Below, piece by piece: positions 43,363 to 52,442 of a stretch of 64,000 nucleotides of DNA. The stretch covers positions 186,001 to 250,000 of the forward strand of contig NZ_JADYWE010000001.1 in the NCBI RefSeq assembly GCF_015864955.1, written 5' to 3'. Position 1 is the first letter of the stretch, and every line of letters starts with the position of its first letter. Source of the DNA: Salinibacterium sp. NK8237. Lineage in GTDB: Bacteria > Actinomycetota > Actinomycetes > Actinomycetales > Microbacteriaceae. The notes beneath the pieces are model-generated. The model was not told the DNA's origin, did no database searches, and was given only the letters and a program-made list of their open reading frames with translations. A program made the position numbers and the translations under genes.

Positions 43363-43848
43363 GTGACCGAACTTAGAGACATCCCCCTCACCACTATTGA
43401 CGGCAGCCAGACAACGCTGGCGGATTATCACGACAAAGTGGTGCTCATTGTTAACGTTGCATCGCGCTGTGGTTTGTCGCCGCAGTACGAGCAGTTGGAG
43501 CAACTACAGAAGACATATGGCGATCGTGGTTTCACTGTCTTGGGATTTCCCAGCAACCAGTTCTTGCAGGAGCTGAGCTCTGAAGAAGCGATTGCGGAAT
43601 ACTGCTCTACGACCTGGGGCGTCACGTTCCCCATGTTTGAGAAGGTCAAGCTGAACGGCAAGTCAGCCCACCCCTTGTACGCCGAACTCAAGAAGACCGC
43701 GGATGGCTCGGGTAAGGCCGGCCGAGTCGCGTGGAACTTTGAAAAGTTTCTCGTCACGCCCGGCAACGATGTCACTCGTTTTCGCCCGACGGTGGTTCCG
43801 GATGACCCGGCCATCGTTGGTGCTATCGAAGCGGCGCTTCCGGCCTAG
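43363..43848 (+). CDS. Glutathione-peroxidase-family thiol peroxidase
   Basis: A 161-residue thiol peroxidase of the cysteine type: VNVASRCGLSPQYEQL places the peroxidatic Cys36, FPSNQF has the catalytic Gln, and WNFEKFLV the Trp/Asn. Selenocysteine is not used. Actinobacteria generally use mycothiol and lack glutathione, so reduction by thioredoxin is the likelier route. GTG start; a TAGTTT box seven bases before it suggests a leaderless transcript. Followed after 11 bases by a small acetyltransferase gene, likely in one operon. Confidence 0.9.
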   Translation: MTELRDIPLTTIDGSQTTLADYHDKVVLIVNVASRCGLSPQYEQLEQLQKTYGDRGFTVLGFPSNQFLQELSSEEAIAEYCSTTWGVTFPMFEKVKLNGKSAHPLYAELKKTADGSGKAGRVAWNFEKFLVTPGNDVTRFRPTVVPDDPAIVGAIEAALPA

Positions 43849-43859
43849 GCTAGAGAGTT

Positions 43860-44144
43860 ATGGCTACAGAATTTCTGCATGAGAAGGATGCTGCGCGCTA
43901 CGTCATGAAAGTGGATGGCGCGCTCGTTGCGGTTGCGGACTATCGCACCAACGGATCGTCTATCTCTTTCAACCACACATATACTCAGCCTGCCCACCGC
44001 GGCAAGGGCTACGCTGCCCAGCTTGTGAAGTTCGCGATGGATGATGTTGAAGCGAATTCGGCGTTGCGCGTGCTGCCCATGTGTTGGTACGTCTCCGATT
44101 GGTTTGAAGCCAACCCCCAACGGGCTGAGCTGCTCACGCGCTAA
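43860..44144 (+). CDS. Small GNAT-family N-acetyltransferase (YjdJ-like)
   Basis: A 94-residue compact member of the GNAT superfamily. Core elements: YVMKVDGALVAVADYR, SISFNHTYTQPAHRGKGYAAQLVKF (acetyl-CoA pyrophosphate loop HRGKGYAAQL) and the C-terminal LRVLPMCWYVSDWF. Such YjdJ-like proteins have not been given a clear substrate. In one unit with the peroxidase gene. Confidence 0.88.
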   Translation: MATEFLHEKDAARYVMKVDGALVAVADYRTNGSSISFNHTYTQPAHRGKGYAAQLVKFAMDDVEANSALRVLPMCWYVSDWFEANPQRAELLTR

Positions 44145-44192
44145 CCTGCCAGGTAACCCTCCGGAGGTGTGGCCGCCCAGCGTGATGGGTTG

Positions 44193-45764
44193 CTACTTCT
44201 GACGCTGAAGTTGCACGAGCATCTCTGGCCCGTTGTCATCGAGCAGCTTTCCGCCCCAGCGCACCCCAATGATCAGCAGAGTGCCTCCCAGTACGAGTGC
44301 GACGGCGAGAGAAATCCAGCCGAGTGACTGGTTGAACGTTGCGAAGCCGATAATGGCGAGCACCATTTCGGGAAGAGCCAAGAGCGCCAAGGCTGTCCAC
44401 GATGCGAACATCGAGAGCATAAGGGTGAATCCCCCGCCGGGGCGGGACTTGAATGGATTGTCTCCGGGAGCGGGCACAGCAAAAGCGAATCGCCCGGAAA
44501 CAAGCGAAGACAGTGCCAGGCCGGTTAAGAAGAGGCCTAGCGAGATGCCGAGCATCCCGACCAGCCTCTCCCAGCTATCACTGACCCAAACGCTCGCGAC
44601 GGTCAGGATGATCGTCGTGGGCAGCGCAAAAACGCTCACAGCAATGACCCTGCCCCAACGGTCGGCGCGACCGCTGACACCGGATTGTAAGTGGAGGCTA
44701 AACGCTGTGTTGTCGTAGGACACATCGGTGTAGATCGACATCCCCAGCAGCACAGCAACGATGGGGCCGACGAAGAGCAGGCCGCTGAGATCGCCACTTG
44801 CCCCGCTATAGAAGAAGACGATTGCGGGCACGAGCGGCACGCTAATGAGCGACTGTGCGTAGCGGGGGTCCCGGGCCCAATACGTGAGGGCGCGGGCGGC
44901 CACGGCACCCGTGGGGGTGCCCGAGAAGACGGAGAACCAGCCGAGTCCGTGTTGAGTGCGACTGAACGACGTCGAAGTTGCGGGGCGTTCCAGTGCGCGA
45001 TCCAGAGCCCAGCGCCACACTGCGGTCGCAGCGACGAGGGTCCCGATGCCGATGGCAGCGTGCAGCGCCGCTGCGCCCGGACGACCGACAGCGAGGTCGC
45101 CAGGAACGGCCCAAATCGCCCCGAACGGCGTCCACGCGACAACGTCGGCGATCACCGGAAGCACGGTTTGAAGCTCACGAAACAGAGTGGAGAGAGCAAG
45201 GATCGCCGGACCGAGCAGCAAGAGCGGAATCAACACGAGCACAGTCTTTGCTTCGCGAGCTCGACGACCAGACGACATCCGCACGGTGAGCGCAGCGAGC
45301 ATCCGCGATCCCACGACACACGTGAGCGCCCCAATCACCGCGCACAGCAGAGCGACGATCGCGATGAGGGGCGTCTGCCACCACACGAGCCCCGTCGCCA
45401 GAGCGGCCAGAGTAGTGATGATTCCCGGTACCCCAAGAACACCACTGACGGCGAGAGCCAGCAGCAACGTGTTGATGGGGATAGGGAAGGTCGCTAGGCG
45501 TGCCGGGTCTACCGTCTCGTCGATGCCCGAACTCAGCAGCGGTAGGAACGTCCATCCCAGCACCAAGATGGCGCCGCCAACGACGCTGACAGTGCGGCCA
45601 AGGCTGTCGGGCGCCGAACTGAGAAAGAGGAGCCCCACCACAACGAGGAATAGCGTGAACAGGCCGTACACCGTGCCGAGCACGACGGCGACCGCCTGCC
45701 AAGGGCTCCGCGTGAGCGCGTTGGCAAGGAGTCGAAAACGCAGCCTTACGAGATGCGCAACCAC
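44193..45764 (-). CDS. ABC exporter permease, large multi-pass
   Basis: A 523-residue membrane protein with about twelve helices in two halves, each with a conserved hydrophobic pattern, and a poorly conserved large loop near 240-300. It overlaps the ATPase gene by 19 bases, so the two form a transporter. No substrate clue; permeases of this size and charge appear in Microbacteriaceae as putative lipid or antibiotic exporters. Confidence 0.8.
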   Translation of the reverse strand: MVAHLVRLRFRLLANALTRSPWQAVAVVLGTVYGLFTLFLVVVGLLFLSSAPDSLGRTVSVVGGAILVLGWTFLPLLSSGIDETVDPARLATFPIPINTLLLALAVSGVLGVPGIITTLAALATGLVWWQTPLIAIVALLCAVIGALTCVVGSRMLAALTVRMSSGRRAREAKTVLVLIPLLLLGPAILALSTLFRELQTVLPVIADVVAWTPFGAIWAVPGDLAVGRPGAAALHAAIGIGTLVAATAVWRWALDRALERPATSTSFSRTQHGLGWFSVFSGTPTGAVAARALTYWARDPRYAQSLISVPLVPAIVFFYSGASGDLSGLLFVGPIVAVLLGMSIYTDVSYDNTAFSLHLQSGVSGRADRWGRVIAVSVFALPTTIILTVASVWVSDSWERLVGMLGISLGLFLTGLALSSLVSGRFAFAVPAPGDNPFKSRPGGGFTLMLSMFASWTALALLALPEMVLAIIGFATFNQSLGWISLAVALVLGGTLLIIGVRWGGKLLDDNGPEMLVQLQRQK

Positions 45765-46519
45765 TCGGGGCCCTTTCCATGACGCCGTCCACCGACGAGC
45801 TCCACAAAGCGGTCTTCGAGCGTTGAGGTGCCGCGCACTTCATCTGTTGTTCCGGATGCCAGTACCCGACCGTCCGCGATTACGGCAACGTGGTCGCACA
45901 TGCGCTGCACGAGATCCATGGCGTGGCTGGAAACGATGACGGTTCCGCCAGATTCGACGAAGCCATGCAAAATGTCGCGGATGTTGGCGCCAGATACCGG
46001 GTCAACAGATTCGAAAGGTTCGTCGAGCACGAGCAATTGCGGAGCGTGAATGAGCGCGCAGGCGAGGGCAATTTTCTTAGTCATGCCGGCGGAGTAATCG
46101 ACGACGAGAGTGCCGCTCACGGCATCGAGGTCGAACAGCTCGAGGAGGTCGGCCGCGCGTTCGGCGACGACAGCACGGTCCATGCCACTCAAGAGGCCCG
46201 CATAGGTCACCAGCTGAAGGCCGGTCAGGCGGTCAAAGAGCCGGACCCCGTCGCTTAAGACGCCAATGCGCCTCTTCGCCTCGACAAGGTTGCTCCAGAC
46301 GTCAAGGCCGTGCACAGAAACTGTGCCAGCATCCGGCCGGAGAAGGCCGGTTGCCATCGAGAGCGTCGTGGTCTTGCCTGCACCATTAGGGCCGACGAGG
46401 CCGAAGAATGAGCCTCGCGGAACCGTAAGGTCGACGGCGTTGACAGCGAGTTTCTCGCCAAAACGCTTGGTCAATCCGCTGATTTCAAGCGCAGGAACGA
46501 GAGTGGGGTTTTCGGGCAC
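45746..46519 (-). CDS. ABC transporter ATP-binding protein
   Basis: A 257-residue ATPase. Walker A GPNGAGKTT, signature YSAGMTKK (a variant of LSGGQ), Walker B LLVLDEPFESVD, His-switch SHAMDLV. It powers the overlapping permease at 44193-45764. The C-terminal 20 residues run on to overlap the permease start. Confidence 0.93.
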   Translation of the reverse strand: MPENPTLVPALEISGLTKRFGEKLAVNAVDLTVPRGSFFGLVGPNGAGKTTTLSMATGLLRPDAGTVSVHGLDVWSNLVEAKRRIGVLSDGVRLFDRLTGLQLVTYAGLLSGMDRAVVAERAADLLELFDLDAVSGTLVVDYSAGMTKKIALACALIHAPQLLVLDEPFESVDPVSGANIRDILHGFVESGGTVIVSSHAMDLVQRMCDHVAVIADGRVLASGTTDEVRGTSTLEDRFVELVGGRRHGKGPEWLRIS

Positions 46520-46645
46520 GGTACTACCCTAAAACCGAATCGTGCTCAATGACGTGTGTGCCGCACAATCTGTGGTGATAACCAGCTACTAGAGTCGATA
46601 GGACGCGGTTGCTCTCTCACTCCGCGAGCTCTTCGAAAGGTTGTT

Positions 46646-47167
46646 ATGACGATTACTGCTGCTGCTGACGGATCGGCGCTCGGCAACCCCGGGCCAGCTG
46701 GATGGGCGTGGTACGTCGATGACAACACGTGGGCTGCTGGCGGCTGGGATCACGCCACCAACAACCAAGGTGAGCTCATGGCGGTGCTGCAGCTGTTGCG
46801 CGCGACGGCCCATGTCGACGATGATCTGTTGATTTTGTGCGACAGCCAATACGTCATCAACTCGATCACAAAATGGATGCCCGGCTGGAAGAAAAAGGGC
46901 TGGCGCAAAGGCGACGGCAAGCCTGTCATGAACGTTGACCTCATCAAGCAGATCGACGAAGCCATCACCGGCCGCCGCTACCGCTTCGAATGGGTTCGAG
47001 GTCACGTGGGGCATCCCCTGAATGAAGCCGCGGACGTCAGAGCGCGTGGTGCTGCCGAGGCGTTCCAGCGTCGCTCAGTCTGCCCCGTGGGCCCGGGTTA
47101 CCCCGGAGCCACCACCAGTGACGCCAGCCTGCCAGCCACAACCGACGAGATCGCTCCCCTGTTCTAA
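46646..47167 (+). CDS. rnhA: Ribonuclease HI
   Basis: A 173-residue enzyme removing RNA from RNA-DNA hybrids. Active-site residues are all present: Asp8 (AADGSALGNPGPAGW), Glu43 (NNQGEL), Asp66 (LCDSQYV) and Asp130 (NEAADVRAR), with His120/His123 near WVRGHVGH. The C-terminal 35 residues are a disordered tail absent from short RNase HI. ATG 46646 has GAAAGG upstream; the frame is open 90 bases earlier. Divergent from the ABC ATPase gene. Confidence 0.93.
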   Translation: MTITAAADGSALGNPGPAGWAWYVDDNTWAAGGWDHATNNQGELMAVLQLLRATAHVDDDLLILCDSQYVINSITKWMPGWKKKGWRKGDGKPVMNVDLIKQIDEAITGRRYRFEWVRGHVGHPLNEAADVRARGAAEAFQRRSVCPVGPGYPGATTSDASLPATTDEIAPLF

Positions 47168-47258
47168 TCCGTCGCGGCTTTGACAGCGTGGCGATCAGCG
47201 GCGGTGCCGCATGAGCGCGCCGTCGGTACAGCCGGGCTTGGGGCTCCGGGCGTTTGCC

Positions 47259-48557
47259 TTACTCGGGTGAGAAGAACGCCGCGATTGCTGAGCTCAACGC
47301 GAGTGGGTCAGCGACGCCGCACAATTCGCGCGCGGAGTGCATCGAAAGCAATGGGAGTCCAACATCAATCGTTCGGATGCCCAAGCGAGTTGCGGTGATG
47401 GGCCCGATGGTTGATCCACACGGCATGTCGTTGTTCGACACGAACTCTTGGTACTCAACGCCAGCCTGACGGCACGCGCGAGCCCACTCCGCAGCGCCAA
47501 GCGCATCGGTGGCATAGCGCTGGTTGGCGTTGATCTTGAGCAACGGTCCTCCACCAAGGCGCGGACGATTAGCGGGATCGTGACGTTCAGGGTAGTTCGG
47601 GTGTGCGGCGTGGCCGGCATCCGACGAGAGGCACCAGGATTCAGCGACGGCGCGCATCCGGTCTGTTTCTGAACCGCCCAAACCTGCACTGATGCGGGTG
47701 ACGAGGTCGGCCAGGAACGGCCCCCCAGCACCAGAGCGGGATGCCGAACCAATTTCTTCGTGATCGAACGCGACAAACAACGGAATGTGATCGAGCTTGG
47801 TATCGAGCCCGAGCAGAGCGACGAGACCGGCGTGCACCGACGACAGGTTGTCGAGACGACCTGAGGCGAAGAGAGCGTCGTCGAGACCAAAGACAGCTGG
47901 CGCCGCGGTGTCGGCGACCACAATGTCATACCCGTCGATGTCCTCGGCAGAACGGTCTTTTGCCTTCGACGACAAGATCGACGCGAGATGACCGAGAACA
48001 TCGGCATCATCGCGCTCGCCCAAACCGAACATCGGGTTCATGTGCGCTTGGCGCTTGAGGGTGAGCTTGTCGTTAACGCCGCGATCAAGGTGGATAGCGA
48101 GCTGCGGAAAACGAAGCAGAGGGCCGGTACGCACGAGTTCAGTGCTGCCATCGCGGAAGGACACTCGGCCGGCGAACTCAAGCTCACGGTCGAGCCAGGA
48201 GTTGAGCAGCGGGCCACCATAAACTTCAACACCGGCTTGAAGAACACCCTCTGAACCCGTGGTCGGCTTCGGCTTGAGCTTGAAGCTTGGCGAATCAGTG
48301 TGAGCGCCAAGGATGCGGAATGGCGTGGTACCGGTAGCTTTCGTCGGCTGAATCCATGCCGCAATCGCACCATCGCGGATTACGAAGCACTTCGCTGCCT
48401 TGCGGGTGCGTGCCCCATTCCAGTCATCAGCCTCGTGCAATTCGCTGAAACCGGCGTCACGCAAGCGGCGCGCAGCCTCCGCTACGGCGTGAAAAGACGA
48501 CGGTGAAGCGGAGACAAAAGAGGCAAGATCGTGGACATGATTCAGGGCAGCAGTCAT
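47259..48557 (-). CDS. M18-family aminopeptidase
   Basis: A 432-residue zinc aminopeptidase releasing N-terminal amino acids. Family motifs: GAHTDSPSFKLKP near residue 90, VHAGLVALLGL, AFDHEEIGSASRSGAGG (about 265-280, metal ligands), and SSDAGHAAHPNYPE with MPCGSTIGPITATRLGI near the C-terminus. These fit the aspartyl-aminopeptidase type. Convergent with rnhA over 91 bases in which I see no terminator. Confidence 0.92.
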   Translation of the reverse strand: MTAALNHVHDLASFVSASPSSFHAVAEAARRLRDAGFSELHEADDWNGARTRKAAKCFVIRDGAIAAWIQPTKATGTTPFRILGAHTDSPSFKLKPKPTTGSEGVLQAGVEVYGGPLLNSWLDRELEFAGRVSFRDGSTELVRTGPLLRFPQLAIHLDRGVNDKLTLKRQAHMNPMFGLGERDDADVLGHLASILSSKAKDRSAEDIDGYDIVVADTAAPAVFGLDDALFASGRLDNLSSVHAGLVALLGLDTKLDHIPLFVAFDHEEIGSASRSGAGGPFLADLVTRISAGLGGSETDRMRAVAESWCLSSDAGHAAHPNYPERHDPANRPRLGGGPLLKINANQRYATDALGAAEWARACRQAGVEYQEFVSNNDMPCGSTIGPITATRLGIRTIDVGLPLLSMHSARELCGVADPLALSSAIAAFFSPE

Positions 48558-48613
48558 GGAATCATTCTCGCACTGTTCCCCGCGAGCAATGCCCAGTGGC
48601 TAAGGAGCGAGGG

Positions 48614-49933
48614 CTAGAACCAGATGTTCAACCACGGTGTCGTTGGCGCGTGAAAGACACGCTCCACCGCTGCCGCAGCGCCTTCGGTTAGCTCCGTGAT
48701 GCGGCCGGCAGCAACCAGCGCTGACACGGTGACTCCGCCGAGATACAGTGAGCTGAGCTCATTGACCGAGAGTGAAACTGAGGCAATCGCGTCAGGAAGC
48801 TCGACTACCTGGCCCACCTGCGGCATCCCGCCCTCATCTGTCGTGAGCACGTAGCGGCCATGGGCAAAGCCGAGGTCGTCGCTGACATCGAAACCGAGCT
48901 CGGCTGCACCCGAGTACGTGCGGGCGGTAAGCGATGCGGGCACATCGATGATGCGCAACCACAAGTGGTCAATCGGGGAAACCTGAGCGGCGCGCATGTC
49001 GGACAGCAGCCACAGCAGCGGTTCGTCAATAGAGCGCAATTCGGCTTTCACTTCACGCACGAGGTCGACCTCAAGCACAAAACGCCACAATGCCTCGTAG
49101 GCCTCGGGCGTCTCAGCCAACAGGTAGTCGACCGTGAGCTTGTGGTGGGTGAAGTCGGCTCCGCCGTCCTTGACGCGATACACCACGAATCCGCGCGATG
49201 TTCCGCTCTCGTCATCGAATCGCACGATGCGGGTGTTCTTGGTGTACTCCTCATCGCCGGGCGCAGTGCCGGCGATCTGCTCCCAGCGCAGCGGCCACAC
49301 CTTAATCTGCCCTGGCGTAGCGAGACGGATACGCTCAAAGACTGTCGGGGCTTCACTGACGAAGACGGCTGGCGAGACATGCTGCAGAGTGCCCCGGCGT
49401 TCGTGAGCCACGAGCGAAGCCCGAGTTGTATCGATCGTGAGATCTGCGGCAAAGACGGCTTGACCGAATCCGAAGCGACCATAGATGGTTGACTCCGATA
49501 CGGTGAGCATCGCCATTGGCAGCCCCATCGCAGCCGCCGAGCGCAATTCTCCTTCAAGAAGCGAACGTGCGATCCCCCGACGGCGATGAGTCGGCGAGAC
49601 CGTGACCGAGCTAATGGCCCACGCATCGATACTCTGGCCACCCGGCACCGTTAGTTGCTCGGTCCACGAACTGGTCGTTGCCACAGGAATCTCTGGCGCA
49701 ACCAAACGGTCATCCCAGACGCCGATCGTGCGGCGATACGTTACGCCGGCAAAATTGGAATCAACCTGTTCTTTTGACATCGCCGGTCCGTGAAAGCCAC
49801 GGGAATCAGCTTGAAACCAGGCCTCGAAGGCGGCACGGTTCGACGTATCGACTAAGTCGTAACGCAATCCGCTTGCGGCGAGGGCAGCAGCCGACGTGGG
49901 ATCAACAGGATGAAGCGAAAAGTCGTTGGTCAT
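48614..49933 (-). CDS. Eis-like GNAT acetyltransferase
   Basis: A 439-residue protein of the Eis (enhanced intracellular survival) family: two GNAT-like domains and a C-terminal sterol-carrier-like domain. The N-terminal acetyl-CoA site is AISSVTVSPTHRRRGIARSLLEGEL (105-130), then MAMLTVSESTIYGRFGFG. The protein ends in Phe, matching the C-terminal carboxylate that Eis enzymes use as base. Mycobacterial Eis acetylates aminoglycosides and peptides. Here the substrate is unknown. Gap to the DarT-like gene 21 bases. Confidence 0.88.
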   Translation of the reverse strand: MTNDFSLHPVDPTSAAALAASGLRYDLVDTSNRAAFEAWFQADSRGFHGPAMSKEQVDSNFAGVTYRRTIGVWDDRLVAPEIPVATTSSWTEQLTVPGGQSIDAWAISSVTVSPTHRRRGIARSLLEGELRSAAAMGLPMAMLTVSESTIYGRFGFGQAVFAADLTIDTTRASLVAHERRGTLQHVSPAVFVSEAPTVFERIRLATPGQIKVWPLRWEQIAGTAPGDEEYTKNTRIVRFDDESGTSRGFVVYRVKDGGADFTHHKLTVDYLLAETPEAYEALWRFVLEVDLVREVKAELRSIDEPLLWLLSDMRAAQVSPIDHLWLRIIDVPASLTARTYSGAAELGFDVSDDLGFAHGRYVLTTDEGGMPQVGQVVELPDAIASVSLSVNELSSLYLGGVTVSALVAAGRITELTEGAAAAVERVFHAPTTPWLNIWF

Positions 49934-49954
49934 GGACCAACGGTACCGCGAACT

Positions 49955-50704
49955 TTACTGAATGAACCACGGTGGATACACGGCCACCTTCGTCTTGAAC
50001 GAGGCTCCGTCGAGGAGGGACTTCACACGCTCGCGAGCTTTGTCGCTCGCCACTCCGACGAGTTGCACATCATCGAAAGCGAAGGAGCCGTGAATGAGAA
50101 CTTCAGCGTCGTCGGTGAGCTCATCGGCACGCAGATTGCCGAGCATCCGAGTGATTGCCTTTTCGTCTGTGGCAAAGCGCGTCAGGCTTGCTGCGGCATC
50201 GCCATCGGCCAGAACGGCATCCTCGCCGAGAGCGCGAACGGTGCTGACGAGGAAAACGAAATCTGTGGGTGTTGCAGTGCGGGCCGCATCTGACCAGCGC
50301 GGTTCTGATGCTCCGGCACGCAGTTCACGCCAAGCTGCGGACTCCGGCACCAAGCTGAACGGAACGTAGCGGTCAACAGGCTCGCCTGTGCTGAGCGATG
50401 CTGCGCTGCGAAGCTCGCGGGTCAGGGGCGAACTGATGTCGAGAATCGCATCCTCTATTGACGCGGCAGCGACAAGCTGACCTTCGCGGAGGATGCTCTC
50501 TAAGTTGCTGATGTGGGTGACGTGGTAGACACGCTGATCCGACAACGACGGCACCTTTGCGCTGGACGCACGAGGAGTGCCGGGAACTCGCTTATTGCGA
50601 GACGAGGTCGTGGCACGCGTTACCGGCTTGACAGGGACAGCCTTCGGAAAGCAGGAATCGCAGAGACCGTTTTCGAAGCCGTGGATGCACTCGGTGCCAG
50701 ACAT
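49955..50704 (-). CDS. DarT-like (DUF4433) ADP-ribosyltransferase with N-terminal zinc ribbon
   Basis: A 249-residue protein. Residues 5-19 form a small zinc-binding motif, ECIHGFENGLCDSCF (Cys6, His8, Cys15, Cys18), then a basic linker. Residues 56-249 match DarT/DUF4433: VYHVTHISNLESILREG (60-75), YVPFSLVPESAAW (113-125), TDFVFLVSTV, and DAEVLIHG with Glu201 at the position of the catalytic glutamate. DarT enzymes ADP-ribosylate thymidine in single-stranded DNA and are normally paired with a DarG macrodomain antitoxin. I find no macro-domain gene on either side, so it is either regulated otherwise, weakly active, or a different ADP-ribosylation system. It lies 51 bases downstream of the SGNH/GAF gene. 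Confidence 0.78.
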   Translation of the reverse strand: MSGTECIHGFENGLCDSCFPKAVPVKPVTRATTSSRNKRVPGTPRASSAKVPSLSDQRVYHVTHISNLESILREGQLVAAASIEDAILDISSPLTRELRSAASLSTGEPVDRYVPFSLVPESAAWRELRAGASEPRWSDAARTATPTDFVFLVSTVRALGEDAVLADGDAAASLTRFATDEKAITRMLGNLRADELTDDAEVLIHGSFAFDDVQLVGVASDKARERVKSLLDGASFKTKVAVYPPWFIQ

Positions 50705-50755
50705 TGGAGCCTTTCTCGGAGTTCAGAAATGACCTCCGTATCCAAGGTACGGCAA

Positions 50756-51943
50756 TTATCGAGTGCGTATCGCCGTCTCTGCACGATGAGCGAGCTCGCG
50801 GAGCAGCGTTTCGTGGCTGGGATCGAAGCGACGTGGTCCCGGATCGAACACGCACACGGCGCCGACGATGTCGCCGTTGGGGGCCGTAACCGGGTAGCCA
50901 GCGTAAAACCTGATGCGCGGACCTTGAAGAACCCACGGATGATCGGCAAATCGTTGATCGTTAAAGGTATCTTCCAGAACCACGAGACCGCGATTAGTGA
51001 AAGCGGCACTGCAGAAGGCCCCGGCTTCATCGCGGTGCATCGACCCCACACCCGATGTCGACGTAAACCAGTAGGAATCCTGATCATGAAAAGTGATTGC
51101 GGCACCGGCGGTGTCGAAGAGCACTCGGGCAGATTGCACGATTGATGTTAAAGAAGTCGATACGTTCTTGCTGGCGAGCGTAGAACTCTCAAACGCCGCC
51201 AGCGTGACGACCGACCCGGGCCGTTCAGCGGGCGGAACAGTCACGGCGGTGAGAGAACGAGCGAGGGAGGGCGCGAGCGTGCGTGCCCAATGTGCATAGG
51301 TGGGGCTATCGAGCGACACTCGTGTGCTTCCCGCGGATGCCGTGGCTGGAACAAAAGTTGCTCCCGGGCGAGCGGAGCACAACTGCTCACTAATCGCGTT
51401 GAGATTCGCAATGTTGTGGTTGACGATTCTGAGCAATGGCGCAGGGAGAGAGACGAATTCGTCGACCGGGGCCACACCGACGATGAAGGCGTGCATTGCG
51501 CCGCCGCCGCATTCTTCGATCGTATTGAGGAGATCAGTGACATCACGTCGCCAAGCGAAAAGTGACCGGAAACGCAGCGCATCTCCCCCGCCGAGCGTGA
51601 GCACGAGGGCGTCAAACCTTTTAAGATTCGCCCATCGAATTACGACGCCCGTATCAGCAGCAGTCAGCGAGGGATCCGAGACGATGTCTACGCTGCATCC
51701 GCGCTGGGTTAGGGCAGATAGTTCTCGAGCTAGATGACCGCCGAGCCCCAATTCATGAGTGTGCACGCCATAGCCAGACGACTTGCCAGGGCCTAGAAGC
51801 AGCACGCGGTCTGGATCGGGCCCGATCGCTTCGACGCGGGGGGCATCAGCAGGGAGGGTGAGCGCACGCCACTGTTGTGGCTGCACAGCAAGCCACAGTT
51901 TGACGATTGGCCACGCCAATAGCGCAGCGTAGCTACGTAGCAA
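50756..51943 (-). CDS. SGNH-like (degenerate) domain fused to GAF domain
   Basis: A 395-residue protein. N-terminal hydrophobic segment (1-20), then an SGNH-hydrolase-like fold (46-232): VLLLGPGKSSGYGV where the family's GDS motif should be; here it reads GPG at 51-53, so the nucleophilic Ser is missing. Block III survives as LGGGDAL (117-123); the DxxH block near 213 has no His. Residues 255-395 form a GAF domain (ITFHDQDSYWFTS ... GYPVTAPNGDIVGAVCVFD). A regulatory or ligand-sensing role is likely rather than hydrolysis. Paralog at 53172-53885. Confidence 0.75.
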   Translation of the reverse strand: MLRSYAALLAWPIVKLWLAVQPQQWRALTLPADAPRVEAIGPDPDRVLLLGPGKSSGYGVHTHELGLGGHLARELSALTQRGCSVDIVSDPSLTAADTGVVIRWANLKRFDALVLTLGGGDALRFRSLFAWRRDVTDLLNTIEECGGGAMHAFIVGVAPVDEFVSLPAPLLRIVNHNIANLNAISEQLCSARPGATFVPATASAGSTRVSLDSPTYAHWARTLAPSLARSLTAVTVPPAERPGSVVTLAAFESSTLASKNVSTSLTSIVQSARVLFDTAGAAITFHDQDSYWFTSTSGVGSMHRDEAGAFCSAAFTNRGLVVLEDTFNDQRFADHPWVLQGPRIRFYAGYPVTAPNGDIVGAVCVFDPGPRRFDPSHETLLRELAHRAETAIRTR

Positions 51944-52042
51944 TCAATTCCCCACCCGAACACCCAGACACGGGCACCCTCAAGGTTTCGAGTATAGAGC
52001 TGAAAACTATTCAACACCAGTGAGAATGAGGAAAACTAGGAG

Positions 52043-52420
52043 TTATTTGCGTGCAGCCTTCGCCGCGCGCTCCGTCTTGATCCGCGCGTTCTCGTTGTTG
52101 ACCGCGGCGTGAACCGAACGTTCTTCGACGAGCCACGCGGGCATCTCGACGAGAAGTGCCTTTATCTCATCCGAAGTCATCACATCGGGTGCGCCGGCGC
52201 GGGCAAGCCCCGATGTTGAAACGCCAAGTTTTTGAGCGACTACCTGACGAGGGTGTGGTCCTTCTGCACGCAACTGCGTCAGCCACTCGGGCGGAGTAGC
52301 AAGCAATTCTGCGAACTGCCCGCGGCTGATCTCGGAATCGCGGAACTCTTCCGGGGCGGCGGGGAGATAAATCCCCAGCTTTTTGGCGGCGGTTGCGGGC
52401 TTCATGGTCTGGACTGGCAC
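52043..52420 (-). CDS. DUF5997 family protein
   Basis: A 125-residue protein conserved in actinobacteria. Recognisable by TMKPATAAKKLGIYLPAAP at the N-terminus, EWLTQLRAEGPHPRQVVAQKLGVSTSGLARAG in the middle and a C-terminal basic helix. The middle resembles a helix-turn-helix but this is tentative. GTG at 52420 or ATG at 52405 (the conserved family start MKPATAA). Divergent from the LysR-like gene with only 22 bases between; this partnership is common. Function unknown. Confidence 0.82.
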   Translation of the reverse strand: MPVQTMKPATAAKKLGIYLPAAPEEFRDSEISRGQFAELLATPPEWLTQLRAEGPHPRQVVAQKLGVSTSGLARAGAPDVMTSDEIKALLVEMPAWLVEERSVHAAVNNENARIKTERAAKAARK

Positions 52421-52442
52421 CCCCCAAGACTAACCTGAAGAC

